From positions 62,001 through 126,000 of the forward strand of contig NZ_QFXK01000033.1 in the NCBI RefSeq assembly GCF_003261635.1: a DNA stretch of 64,000 nucleotides, in the 5' to 3' direction. The notes beneath the pieces were generated by a model, which worked only from the letters and a program-made list of their open reading frames with translations, was not told the DNA's origin and made no database searches. The first letter of the stretch is position 1. Each line of letters opens with the position of its first letter. Positions 6,945 to 15,392 of this stretch are shown here, one piece after another. The position numbers and the translations under genes are program-made. This stretch comes from Kribbella monticola. GTDB lineage: Bacteria; Actinomycetota; Actinomycetes; Propionibacteriales; Kribbellaceae.

Positions 6945-8156
6945 ATGCCGAAGCGCCCGTACCGCCCGCTGCCGTTGGGTACGCCGGCGGGGGTCGAGGT
7001 GCTGACCAAGATCCTGACCCAGGGACCGATTCCGCGGGTCCAGATCGCCCGGCGGACCGGGTTGTCCCAGGCCGCGGTGACCAAGGCCGTCGCGCCGCTG
7101 GTCGAGGCCGGCTTCGTGACGGACCACCCGGCCGAGGCCGAGGACGGTACCGAGGTCCGGGCGGAACTGGGGATCGGCCGGCCGGTGAGTCCGCTGACCG
7201 TGGTCGCCGACAGCGTCTCGGTGATCGGGCTGAAGGTGACGCCGACCGACCTGATCGGCGTGACCACCGACTTCAAGGCCGGGATCCGCGCGGTCCGGCA
7301 CCAGCAACTGACGGACAAGTCCGCGGATTCCGTGCTCGAGCGGTTGGCCGAGCTCGCGACCGAGTTGATGGCGACGCTGCACGACAAGACGGATCCGGCC
7401 GGTCCGCTGATCGGCGTGGGCGTCGCGGTCTCCGGCGACGTGGACGCTCTGCAGGGCGTGGTGCGCGATTCGCCGTTCATGGGCTGGCGAGATGTGCCCG
7501 TGGCGGCCCTGCTCGGCGAGAAGCTGAAGGTGCCGGTGGTCGTGTCGAACGACGTACGGGCCCTGACCGTGGCCGAGCACTGGTTCGGGGTCGGCGTCGA
7601 CGCGGACTCGTTCGCGGTGGTGACGATCGGTTCCGGTGTCGGCTGCGGCCTCTACATCAACGGCGAGGTCGTGTCGGGCGCGCACGGCGTCTCCGGCGAA
7701 CTCGGGCACCTGCCACTCGCGCCGGGCGACCTGGTCTGCACCTGCGGCCGCCGTGGTTGCGTGGAGACGGTCGCTTCGTCGGATGCGATCCTGGCCCGGA
7801 TCCGCGAGACGACCGGCCGGCCCGAGCTGGACCTGGCCGGTGCGATCGAGCTCGCGCACGAAGGCGATGCCCACGCGCGGGAGGCCTTCGACCGGGCCGG
7901 CGAAGTGATCGGCTCGGCATTGGCCGCCATGGTGAACCTGGTCGGCCCGCAGCTCGTCGTGATCGCCGGCGAAGGCGTCGCGGACTACGACCTGTACGAC
8001 CAGCGGATGCGGCAGGCGTTCGCGGAGCACGCTTTCGGTGCCGCCGGCGACTGCACGCTGATGCTCCGCTCGCACACGTTCGACGACTGGGCCAGGGGCG
8101 CGGCCGCCACGGTGATCCGCTCGTACGTTCGCGGCGAACCGCCTTTACACCGGTGA
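6945..8156 (+). CDS. ROK-family regulator or sugar kinase with N-terminal helix-turn-helix
   Basis: 403 residues. An N-terminal winged helix-turn-helix (residues 15-60, RVQIARRTGLSQAAVTKAVAPLVEAGFV) is followed by an actin-like ROK domain. The ROK zinc site is complete: H255 with C265, C267 and C272 (CTCGRRGC). The phosphate and sugar loops GVGVAVSGDVD and the GSGVGCGLYINGEVVSG segment are present. ROK proteins of this build repress sugar genes and release DNA on binding a sugar or sugar phosphate. It starts nine bases after the MpaB-like gene. No sugar operon adjoins, so the target is unclear. Confidence 0.88.
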   Translation: MPKRPYRPLPLGTPAGVEVLTKILTQGPIPRVQIARRTGLSQAAVTKAVAPLVEAGFVTDHPAEAEDGTEVRAELGIGRPVSPLTVVADSVSVIGLKVTPTDLIGVTTDFKAGIRAVRHQQLTDKSADSVLERLAELATELMATLHDKTDPAGPLIGVGVAVSGDVDALQGVVRDSPFMGWRDVPVAALLGEKLKVPVVVSNDVRALTVAEHWFGVGVDADSFAVVTIGSGVGCGLYINGEVVSGAHGVSGELGHLPLAPGDLVCTCGRRGCVETVASSDAILARIRETTGRPELDLAGAIELAHEGDAHAREAFDRAGEVIGSALAAMVNLVGPQLVVIAGEGVADYDLYDQRMRQAFAEHAFGAAGDCTLMLRSHTFDDWARGAAATVIRSYVRGEPPLHR

Positions 8157-8228
8157 CCGGCAGCCCGGTTTCCGAACGATCGCATAGAGTGAGCCCAGAC
8201 CTCAGTTGAGCCGGAAGGTTTGTTCGCG

Positions 8229-9041
8229 ATGACAGACATGGGTGTGCCGGAGCAAGGGATTCCGGGGGTTGATCCGACCAAGCCGAGTATCGCGCGGACG
8301 TACGACTACCTGCTCGGTGGCAAGGACAACTTCGCCGTCGACCGGGCGCTCGGGGACAAGTTCATCAACGACCTTCCCGGCTCGCGCGTGATCGCCTTCG
8401 ACAACCGCGGTGCGCTGATCCGTGCGGTGCGCGAGATCGTCACCAGCGGGGTCAAGCAGTTCATCGACCTCGGCAGCGGGTTGCCGACGGCGGACAACGT
8501 CCACCAGATCGCGCAGGGGCATCGGCCCGAGGCGAAGGTCGTGTACGTCGACATCGACCCCGTCGTCCTGAGTCACGGTCGCGCACTGCTGGCCGAGAAC
8601 GACTTCACCACCGTGATCGAGGGCGATCTGCGGGACTCGGAGAAGATCTACCAGAACCCGGACCTGCAGTCGCTGATCGACTTCGACCAGCCGGTCGCGA
8701 TCATCCTCAGCGCGATCCTGCACCACGTGAACGACGACGAGGACCCGGCCGGGCTGGTGCAGTTCTGGGTCGATCGGATCCCGTCGGGCAGCTATGTGTT
8801 CATCAGCCACTTCCGCAGCGAGGACGATCCGCGCAGCGCCGAGATGCAGCAACTGCTGCAAGGCTCGCTGGGGCGCGGGCGGTGGCGGACGGACGACGAG
8901 TTGCGGGCACTGTTCGGCAAGGAGCTGCAGATCCTGCCGCCCGGGCTGGTGCCGACGGCCGAATGGCGGCCCGTCACCGAGCCCGACGAGCTGACCGACT
9001 GGCAACGCCTGATCGCCGCCGCTCTCGCCATCAAGCCCTGA
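8229..9041 (+). CDS. S-adenosylmethionine-dependent methyltransferase (DUF574 type)
   Basis: 270 residues. The start KPSIARTYDYLLGGKDNFAVDRALGDKF is the signature of the actinobacterial DUF574/S-adenosyl methyltransferase family, usually found in many copies per genome and of unknown substrate. The SAM site is FIDLGSGLPTADNVHQIA, followed by an acidic strand end VVYVDIDPVV. ATG 8229 is preferred to TTG 8220 because GGAAGG lies ten bases upstream of it. Converges with the ParA gene. Confidence 0.88.
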   Translation: MTDMGVPEQGIPGVDPTKPSIARTYDYLLGGKDNFAVDRALGDKFINDLPGSRVIAFDNRGALIRAVREIVTSGVKQFIDLGSGLPTADNVHQIAQGHRPEAKVVYVDIDPVVLSHGRALLAENDFTTVIEGDLRDSEKIYQNPDLQSLIDFDQPVAIILSAILHHVNDDEDPAGLVQFWVDRIPSGSYVFISHFRSEDDPRSAEMQQLLQGSLGRGRWRTDDELRALFGKELQILPPGLVPTAEWRPVTEPDELTDWQRLIAAALAIKP

Positions 9042-9070
9042 CCACCGCGGCGGCGTAGTACAGGCCGGAG

Positions 9071-9101
9071 CGCCCTTCCGACCCCGTGGGCTGGAAGGGC
9101 G
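9071..9101. terminator. Convergent hairpin terminator
   Basis: CGCCCTTCC (9071-9079) pairs perfectly with GGAAGGGCG (9093-9101) in the 73-base gap between the methyltransferase (+) and parA (-) stop codons. It has no U-run; as the only strong structure between convergent genes it probably ends transcription from both. Confidence 0.6.
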
Positions 9102-9114
9102 GCTCGTGGCGGCC

Positions 9115-9711
9115 TCAGCTGCGGGCTGCCGCCAGGATCTTGCGCCAGACCTTGCGGTAGGACTCCAGGCCGTCCTCGGCCAGTGGTCCGGTCGGGCCGG
9201 CGGTGATGGAGACGCGTTCGGGGATGGTGCCCCAGACCGGGATCTCCTCCGCGGCGTACTGCTGCATGGCCTCCTGGTAGGCGCGGGTGTAGGTCCGTGC
9301 CGAGCAGATCACCACGCCCACCGGAACCTCCTTCGGCACCAGGTCCAGCACCGCCCGGACCCGGGGAGTCTCCACCCCGCCGACGCGGGTCGGGATGACG
9401 ACGATCCGGGCCCGTTCGAGCGCCTTGTTCAGCAGCCGTTCGTGCGACGGGGGCATGTCGACGACGCCGATGCCCTCGGGCGGCACCTTGTCGAGTGCCT
9501 TGGTCAGGAGGCGCTCGGTCGGCGCCTCGGCGATCTCGATCCTGGCCAGGTGGTCGTCGTCGGAATCCGCGATCCAGTCGGCAGCGCTGCCTTGTGGATC
9601 GGCGTCGACCAGGGTGGCGGTGCGACGGTTGGAAGATGCCAGCGCGGCCAAGTACACCGACGTGGTTGTCTTGCCGACCCCGCCCTTCAGTGCAGCTGTC
9701 ACGATGATCAT
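9115..9711 (-). CDS. Orphan ParA/MinD-type ATPase
   Basis: 198-residue deviant-Walker ATPase. KGGVGKTT at residues 9-16 has the early signature lysine K9, DADPQGSA marks the switch I side, and VVDMPPS is the Walker B-type strand. It is shorter than chromosomal ParA (about 300 residues) and lacks its N-terminal extension; no ParB-like gene or parS-like repeat is seen nearby. Small orphan ParA proteins can position protein complexes on the nucleoid or membrane. The ATG at 9711 is the natural start; the longer frame upstream is a shadow of the substrate-binding-protein gene. Confidence 0.85.
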   Translation of the reverse strand: MIIVTAALKGGVGKTTTSVYLAALASSNRRTATLVDADPQGSAADWIADSDDDHLARIEIAEAPTERLLTKALDKVPPEGIGVVDMPPSHERLLNKALERARIVVIPTRVGGVETPRVRAVLDLVPKEVPVGVVICSARTYTRAYQEAMQQYAAEEIPVWGTIPERVSITAGPTGPLAEDGLESYRKVWRKILAAARS

Positions 9712-9800
9712 GGAACCGACGCTACCCGGTTTTGTCCGATTTCCGGCGTGTCGTCGGCGTTGCCCGAACGCGTCGTGATAGTTGCCGGTGGCCCCGGGCG

Positions 9801-10769
9801 CTACTTCCCGAGCCAGGCGTCGACCTTCGACCGGTTCGCCTCGACCCACTTCTGGGCGGCCGCGTCTGGGCTCAGCTTGTCCTCGGCGATGTACTTGGCG
9901 ACCTGGTTCTGGTCGTCGTTGGTCCAGCTGAAGTTCTTCACCAGGTCGTACGCCGGGCTGCCCGAGTCGGCGAACTTCTTCGAGACGATCTTGTCCAGCG
10001 CGTACGCCGGATAGTCGCAGGCGACCTTCTCCGGTACGGCGTCGCAGCCGGCCTTGTACGGCGGCAGATTCACTTTGACCAGCTTGAGCTCGTTGAAGAA
10101 CCACTGCGGCTCGTAGAAGTATCCGATCACGGGCTTCTTGTTCTTCTCCGCGTCGCGGAACGCCTGGATCAGCGCCGTCTCGCTGCCGGCGTACACGACC
10201 TTGTAGTCGAGCTTCAGGTTCTTCACCAACGCCTCGTCGTTGGTGACGAACGACGGATCGCCGTCCAGCAACTGGCCCTTGCCGCCGGACTCCGACGTCT
10301 TGAACATCGCCGCGTTCTTGTTCAGCGTCTTCCAGTCGGTCAGCTCCGGGTGCGCGGCGGCGAGCCACGGCGGCAGGTACCAGCCGATGACGCCCTTGTT
10401 GCCGGTCGGGCCCGCCTCGACGGCCACCTTCTGGTCGGTGATGTACTTCTTCTTCAGGTCTTCGTGCCCCCAGTTCTCCAGGTTCACGTCGATCTCGCCG
10501 GTGCTGAACCCCTGCCAGGCGATCTCTTCCTTGAGGTTCTTCTTCACCACCTTGCAACCGAGGTCCTTGGTCGCCACGTAGGCGACGACGGCCGCGTTCG
10601 CCTCGTATCCGACCCACGGGCTGACGGTCAGATTGACGGTGCCGCAGACCTTGCCGCTCGGGGCCGGCTTCTGCTGCGCGTCGCCGACCTTCGCACCCCC
10701 ACACGCGGTCAGCGCGAGCGCCATCGCCGTCAGCACACCGGCCGAGCGCAGCAGCTTGTTCGTCACCAC
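9801..10769 (-). CDS. Glycine betaine/proline-type ABC substrate-binding lipoprotein
   Basis: 322-residue solute-binding protein of the ProX/OpuAC type. The signal peptide ends in the lipobox LTAC with Cys23, so it is anchored outside the membrane. The mature part has typical compatible-solute receptor segments: VNLTVSPWVGYEANAAVVAYV near the start, VNLENWGHE, and aromatic VIGWYLPPWL and GYFYEPQWFFNELKL, whose Trp/Tyr residues could form the cation box for a quaternary amine. The GTG at 10769 is chosen because GAGGAG lies nine bases upstream; an ATG at 10784 overlaps that site. Last gene of proV-proW-proX. Confidence 0.88.
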   Translation of the reverse strand: MVTNKLLRSAGVLTAMALALTACGGAKVGDAQQKPAPSGKVCGTVNLTVSPWVGYEANAAVVAYVATKDLGCKVVKKNLKEEIAWQGFSTGEIDVNLENWGHEDLKKKYITDQKVAVEAGPTGNKGVIGWYLPPWLAAAHPELTDWKTLNKNAAMFKTSESGGKGQLLDGDPSFVTNDEALVKNLKLDYKVVYAGSETALIQAFRDAEKNKKPVIGYFYEPQWFFNELKLVKVNLPPYKAGCDAVPEKVACDYPAYALDKIVSKKFADSGSPAYDLVKNFSWTNDDQNQVAKYIAEDKLSPDAAAQKWVEANRSKVDAWLGK

Positions 10770-10789
10770 AGGTTGTCTCCTCATGATTT

Positions 10790-12724
10790 TCAGCTGAACT
10801 TCCTGGTACGGCGGGCCGCGGCCTGCGTGATCCGGTCGAGCATGACACCGAGCAGCACGATCGCCAGCCCCGCCGCCAGCCCCTTGCCGTAGAGCTCACT
10901 CTGCGCGAAGCCGGCGGCCACGTCGTACCCGAGGGCACCCGCGCCGACCAGGCCGCCGACGACGACCATGGACAGCACGTAGATCAGGCCCTGGTTCACC
11001 GCCAGCGTGATCGCCCGCCGGGCGACCGGCAGTTGCACCTTACTGATCACCTGCCAGCTGCTGGAGCCGACCGAGTTGGCGGCCTCGACCGTCGCGACCG
11101 GGACGGCTCGGATGCCGTCGGCAACGATCTTCGTGGTGACCGGTACGGCGAACACCACCGCGGCCGCGATCGCGGTGAACCGGCTGGTGCCGAACAGTGC
11201 GAGGAACGGTACGAGGTACACGAACGGTGGCATCGTCTGTCCCGCATCGAGCACGGGTCGCAACCAGCTGTCGGCGCGCTGGTTCCGCCCGGTCCACACC
11301 CCGAGAACGATGCCCACAGCAACCACTACGACGGTCGCCAGCAGCGTGGAAGCGAGCGTGACCATGCTGTCGTGCCAGACTCCGGTCGCAACCAGCAGAC
11401 CAAGGCAGACAGCAGCCGGTACTGCGCCGCGCCAACTCCCCAGTACTGCGGCGAGAGCCACGATCACCACGGTGACAAGCCACCACGGCGACTCCGTGAG
11501 CAGCCCTTCCAGCGGGTTGAGGAGTCCCTCGGTCACAGCATCGCGTACGCCGTACGTGAACCCGCCGAAGACGTCCTGGACCCACGTCGTCACGTCCGAC
11601 GCCGTCACGGCGATCCGGGAGCCCACACCGACGTCAGTGGGGAACTCGGCGGCCCACAGATACGTGCGGGAGAACCACACGGCCACCAGCACGGCCACAC
11701 CGCCGACGCCGAGCAGCACACGGCGGCGGACGCTCGCAGTACGCCATGGTCGGTCACCGGCCGCAGTGGTCACGCGGTCGAGCACGATCGCGATCACCAC
11801 GATCGCGAGACCGGCGTTGAACGCTACGCCGACGTCAAGCGTCTGCAGCGCCTTCAGTACGGTTTGCCCGAGACCGGGCGCATCGATGAGCGCAGCGACC
11901 GTGACCATCGACAGTGCGGCCATGATCGTCTGGTTGATGCCGACCACGACCGTACTGCGCGACATCGGCAGCAGCACTTTGAACAGGGTTTGCCCGCCGG
12001 TGGAGCCGAGCGAGCGAGCCGCCTCGACGCTTTCGGCCGGAACCGAACGGATCGCGTGCGCGGTCAGCCGGACGACCGGCGGCGCCGCGTAGATCAGGGT
12101 CGCGATGGTCGCCGCCGCCGGGCCGATCGCGAAGAACAGAGTGAGCGGTGCGAGGTACACGAACGTCGGCAGCGTCTGCATCAGGTCGAGGATCAGCGTG
12201 GCGACCTTGAACGCGCGGTTCGACAGTCCGGCCCAGATCCCGAGCGGAATGCCGACCAGCAGCGAGAGCGCGACGGCGGCGATCGTGAGCGAGAGCGTGT
12301 CCATGCTCTCCTGCCACAACCCTTGCAGCCCGACGAAGGTGAGCCCGGCGGCTGCGAGCAGCGCGACCTTCCAGTTGCCGAAGGCCCAGGCCAGGTACGC
12401 CGCGATGGCCACCACGCCGAGCCAGCCGACCACCGGCACGGGCCGCCCGTACGCCGGTTGGGACAGCACGTTCTGCAAGAGGATGACCAGGTGCTCGACC
12501 GCGATCCGGATCGCGTCGAAGAACGCGTTGCCGTTGCCGAGGAAGTCGCGGTGCGCGGTCAGCCAACGGTGCAGCGCGGTGGTCTCCTGGCCGCCGATCG
12601 CGAGCGTGTCGATTCCGCGCAGCACGAACCAGGCCGCCACCCAGCCGACCACCAGCACGCCGGCGATCACCGTACGGCGTGGTTTGCGGACCCGGATCTC
12701 GACCGAGCCGGTGATGGACGCCAT
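10790..12724 (-). CDS. Double-length glycine betaine/proline ABC permease
   Basis: 644 residues, about twice a normal ProW subunit. Two complete permease domains lie in tandem, each with the EAA coupling loop: VPAESVEAARSLGSTGGQ (229-245) and VPVATVEAANSVGSSSWQ (541-558). Each half also has its own segment of the form D-x-x-QT(L/M)P-x-FVYL. The internal similarity suggests duplication and fusion, so one polypeptide could form the whole membrane channel. ATG 12724 is one base from the proV stop, giving tight coupling. The longer upstream frame is a proV shadow. Confidence 0.9.
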   Translation of the reverse strand: MASITGSVEIRVRKPRRTVIAGVLVVGWVAAWFVLRGIDTLAIGGQETTALHRWLTAHRDFLGNGNAFFDAIRIAVEHLVILLQNVLSQPAYGRPVPVVGWLGVVAIAAYLAWAFGNWKVALLAAAGLTFVGLQGLWQESMDTLSLTIAAVALSLLVGIPLGIWAGLSNRAFKVATLILDLMQTLPTFVYLAPLTLFFAIGPAAATIATLIYAAPPVVRLTAHAIRSVPAESVEAARSLGSTGGQTLFKVLLPMSRSTVVVGINQTIMAALSMVTVAALIDAPGLGQTVLKALQTLDVGVAFNAGLAIVVIAIVLDRVTTAAGDRPWRTASVRRRVLLGVGGVAVLVAVWFSRTYLWAAEFPTDVGVGSRIAVTASDVTTWVQDVFGGFTYGVRDAVTEGLLNPLEGLLTESPWWLVTVVIVALAAVLGSWRGAVPAAVCLGLLVATGVWHDSMVTLASTLLATVVVVAVGIVLGVWTGRNQRADSWLRPVLDAGQTMPPFVYLVPFLALFGTSRFTAIAAAVVFAVPVTTKIVADGIRAVPVATVEAANSVGSSSWQVISKVQLPVARRAITLAVNQGLIYVLSMVVVGGLVGAGALGYDVAAGFAQSELYGKGLAAGLAIVLLGVMLDRITQAAARRTRKFS

Positions 12725-12725
12725 C

Positions 12726-13811
12726 TCAGCCGTCTTGGGGGCGCGGCGCGGACGGGTCCGGATCCGCGACGACGGCCAGGATCGCCTCGTCGTCGATGAC
12801 GCCGAGGAGCTGGCCTTCGGCAACGACCTTGACCGGGCGGTCGGACTCCAGCACCAGCCGGGTCGCCTCCCGGACCAGGACGTCGGGGCCGAGCTCGGGG
12901 CCGTCCAGCTGCTCGTCCGGTCGCGGCTGCCGGACGATCCAGCGCAGCGTGAGGATGTCGGCCCGCGGTACGTCGCGGACGAACTCGCGGACGTAGTCGT
13001 CGGCCGGCGCTCCGACCAGTTCGTCGCCGGTCCCGAGCTGGACCGCCGCGCCGTCGCGCATCAGCAGGATCCGGTCGCCGAGCTTGAGCGCCTCGGACAG
13101 GTCGTGGGTGATGAACACCATCGTCTTGCCGACCTCGCGGTGCAACCGGGCCACCTCGGTCTGCATCTCGCGCCGGATCAGCGGGTCGAGCGCCGAGAAC
13201 GGCTCGTCGAACAGCAGTACGTCGGGGTCGTTGGCGAGCGCACGCGCCAGGCCGACCCGCTGCTGCATGCCGCCGGACAATTGCTCGGGGTACAGCTGCT
13301 CGTTACCGGCCAGACCGACGAGGTCGATCACCTCCTGCGCCCGGCGGCGGCGGTCGGGCTTGCTCTCGCCGCGCACCTCCAGGCCGTAGGAGACGTTGTC
13401 GATCACCTTGCGGTGCGGGAGCAGGCCGAAGTGCTGGAACACCATCGAGAACTTGCTCCGCCGGAGCGTCCGGAGCCGCTTCTCGTCGGCGGCGCGCAGA
13501 TCCTCGCCCTCGAAGTAGATGCTGCCCGCGGTCGGCTCGATCAGCCGGGTCAGGCAGCGGACCAGCGTCGACTTCCCGGACCCCGACAGGCCCATGACGA
13601 CGAACACCTCACCGGGAGCGACGTCGAAGCTGAGGTCGCGGACGGCCGCCGTACAGCCGGTCTTCTGGTAGAGGTCCTTGCGGTCCAGGCGCGCGAGATC
13701 AGGACGTCGCGGTACGCGGTCCGCCTTCGGCCCGAACACCTTCCACAGGTCCTGGATCGAGAGCAGTGCGTCCGACGCCTGCGGATCGGGGTACTCGAGC
13801 TGAGCGGTCAC
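12726..13811 (-). CDS. Glycine betaine/proline ABC transporter ATPase with CBS-like tail
   Basis: 361-residue ProV-type ATPase. Walker A GLSGSGKST (74-82), Q-loop Gln126, signature LSGGMQQR (178-185), Walker B VLLFDEP (198-204) and switch His in ITHD (236). The N-terminal region carries the ProV-like insert (LYQKTGCTAAVRDLSF). Residues after 285 form a short CBS-like part (RPVKVVAEGQLLGVIDDEAIL), used by relatives to sense ionic strength. GTG start at 13811. First gene of the operon; energises uptake through the double permease and binding protein. Confidence 0.92.
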   Translation of the reverse strand: MTAQLEYPDPQASDALLSIQDLWKVFGPKADRVPRRPDLARLDRKDLYQKTGCTAAVRDLSFDVAPGEVFVVMGLSGSGKSTLVRCLTRLIEPTAGSIYFEGEDLRAADEKRLRTLRRSKFSMVFQHFGLLPHRKVIDNVSYGLEVRGESKPDRRRRAQEVIDLVGLAGNEQLYPEQLSGGMQQRVGLARALANDPDVLLFDEPFSALDPLIRREMQTEVARLHREVGKTMVFITHDLSEALKLGDRILLMRDGAAVQLGTGDELVGAPADDYVREFVRDVPRADILTLRWIVRQPRPDEQLDGPELGPDVLVREATRLVLESDRPVKVVAEGQLLGVIDDEAILAVVADPDPSAPRPQDG

Positions 13812-13943
13812 AGTGGTTCACCCTCGCATCCCGGCCACCGGGTTCGTCGTGAACCGCGACTTTATCGAAGCCCCGGCTCCCCAGCGCCGCCGCGGGTGTC
13901 TGACCCTTCAACCTTTACCCGCACCAAACACCCTCCACGCCGG

Positions 13944-14405
13944 TTACGAGGGCTGGTACGGCGGAGCCTCGCCCCAGCCCCACCTCGGTACCGGCGCCTG
14001 TGGTGGTGGGGTCGCGCCGGGCTGGGAATTGGCCAGCGCGATCCGGGTGCCCCACTCGATGTAGGCCACAAAGGCCGACCGGAACTCGGGATCGTCCGGC
14101 AGGCCGGCCGGGTCGGCGCTGGCGGCGATGAGCGCGGCCCACCTCGCGCGCTGCTCCTCGGTCAGACCGAGATTCAGGTGGTGCGACAGCATCGCCGGGT
14201 AGCCGCCAAGCTCTTCGGTGTACGTCTTGGGGCCGCCGAACACCTCCCCGAGCCAGATCGCCACGTGCTCACGGTGCTTGTCGCTCATGTGCGCGAACAC
14301 CGGCGCGAGCAGCGGATCCTCCAGCACCTTGTCGTAGAACACCTCGGTCAGCCGCCTGAGCGCTTCCAGCCCACCGGCCCACTCGTACACCGTCGGCGTC
14401 GTCAT
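13944..14405 (-). CDS. glbO: Group II truncated haemoglobin (GlbO type)
   Basis: 153-residue 2-on-2 globin. VYEWAGGLEALRRLTEVFYDKVLEDPLLAPVF is the trHbO N-terminus, with Tyr24 as the B10 candidate. The proximal-His region is YPAMLSHHLNLGLTEEQRARW (His75/76), and HREHVAIWLGEVFGGP lies between them. Such proteins bind oxygen and are linked to oxygen or peroxide chemistry at the membrane. ATG 14405 has GAGGAGGG just upstream. It lies 34 bases after the kinase gene on the same strand. The Pro-rich C-terminus (PGATPPPQAPVPRWGWG) is longer than usual. Confidence 0.9.
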   Translation of the reverse strand: MTTPTVYEWAGGLEALRRLTEVFYDKVLEDPLLAPVFAHMSDKHREHVAIWLGEVFGGPKTYTEELGGYPAMLSHHLNLGLTEEQRARWAALIAASADPAGLPDDPEFRSAFVAYIEWGTRIALANSQPGATPPPQAPVPRWGWGEAPPYQPS

Positions 14406-14439
14406 CTCACCCTCCTCTGATTGCAGTGTAAGCATGTAA

Positions 14440-15345
14440 TCAGATTCCAAGGTTCATCAACGCTCTGGCGATCGCGACCTGAGCCGGCTCGATCCCGCGT
14501 TCGCCGTCCTCGAGGTCCCAGAGCACGTTCTGCAGGATCCGCCCGAGCGTCCAGCCGACGGCCCGGTCGCGGTCCAGGCCGACCACGTCGACCAGCAGGT
14601 CGAACCGCCGCCGGATCGCCTTCGCCAGGTCGCCGGTCGCGACCAGGTCGTCCCAGCGGTTGTTCAGCGCCGGGAACAGCTCGAAGCACGGGTCGCCCGC
14701 GAGCGGCTTCGGGTCGATCACCAACCACGGTTCCCGCTCGGCGGCCATCACGTTGTCGTAGTGGAGATCCCAGTGGAGCAGCCGATCACCGGACTCGCCT
14801 TCCAACTCGGCCAGCCGGGCAGCGCACCGGCGTACGAGGTTCTGCTCGTCTCGGTCAGCCAGTCGCGGGATCTCTCTGGGCGCTTCGTCCAGCATCGCAG
14901 CGGTGAGGTCTTCGAGCTTCCGGAGCACAGGAGGAGCCTGTACTGCGCTCAGCCGGGCTAGCAGCTCTGCCAGGACCTGGGTGGCCTCCTGGTCGTTTGG
15001 GACGGCGCTGAGCATCCTCGGCTGCAGGCGCTCGATCAGGATGGTGCCGGTCGATGGATCATCCTCCAGGACCAGTACTACGCCGTCGCCGTCCCACGTA
15101 CGCAGAGCGAGTGCCTCGCCGGCGTTCTCCTCGTTGAGCGGTTGGAGCTTGAGCATCGCGGCAGTGGCGTCTCGGCGGCGCACGGGGAGCACCAGCGAGC
15201 CGGCGCCGTACAGGGGTTCGCCGTCGAGCTGCAGTGACCACTGGTCGAGGTAGCCGGTGGTCAGCTCCGGCAACGCGTCCAACCAGTGCTTGGCGTCTTC
15301 CTCGTGCAGCTCTCGGAGACCCGCCGGTACTACGAACTCGCGCAA
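14440..15345 (-). CDS. APH(6)-like aminoglycoside/hydroxyurea phosphotransferase
   Basis: 301-residue kinase of the streptomycin 6-phosphotransferase/hydroxyurea kinase group. The Brenner motif HWDLHYDNVM has catalytic D193 and N198; metal-binding D211 is in LVIDPKPLAGDPCFELFPAL. The N-lobe lysine is likely K67 in AAMLKLQPL. These enzymes inactivate streptomycin or hydroxyurea, but chromosomal relatives in soil actinomycetes may have other substrates. The start is TTG 15345, with AAAGGAG five bases upstream; the ORF beyond is opposite other DNA. Divergent from the membrane-protein gene. Confidence 0.85.
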   Translation of the reverse strand: MREFVVPAGLRELHEEDAKHWLDALPELTTGYLDQWSLQLDGEPLYGAGSLVLPVRRRDATAAMLKLQPLNEENAGEALALRTWDGDGVVLVLEDDPSTGTILIERLQPRMLSAVPNDQEATQVLAELLARLSAVQAPPVLRKLEDLTAAMLDEAPREIPRLADRDEQNLVRRCAARLAELEGESGDRLLHWDLHYDNVMAAEREPWLVIDPKPLAGDPCFELFPALNNRWDDLVATGDLAKAIRRRFDLLVDVVGLDRDRAVGWTLGRILQNVLWDLEDGERGIEPAQVAIARALMNLGI

Positions 15346-15392
15346 CTGGACTCCTTTGCTCGCGGCCGGGCACTCCGACAGTAGGTGGTCGG

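Noticed and set aside
9712..10938. Long open frame continuing the parA frame upstream of ATG 9711
   Set aside because: It runs antiparallel in register with the substrate-binding-protein gene, is Arg/Gly-rich and lacks a start with ribosome site; the natural ParA start is at 9711.
11033..14420. Two long plus-strand open frames opposite the betaine transport genes
   Set aside because: High GC leaves few stops on the reverse strand; the minus strand has full ABC-transporter motifs and coupled starts.
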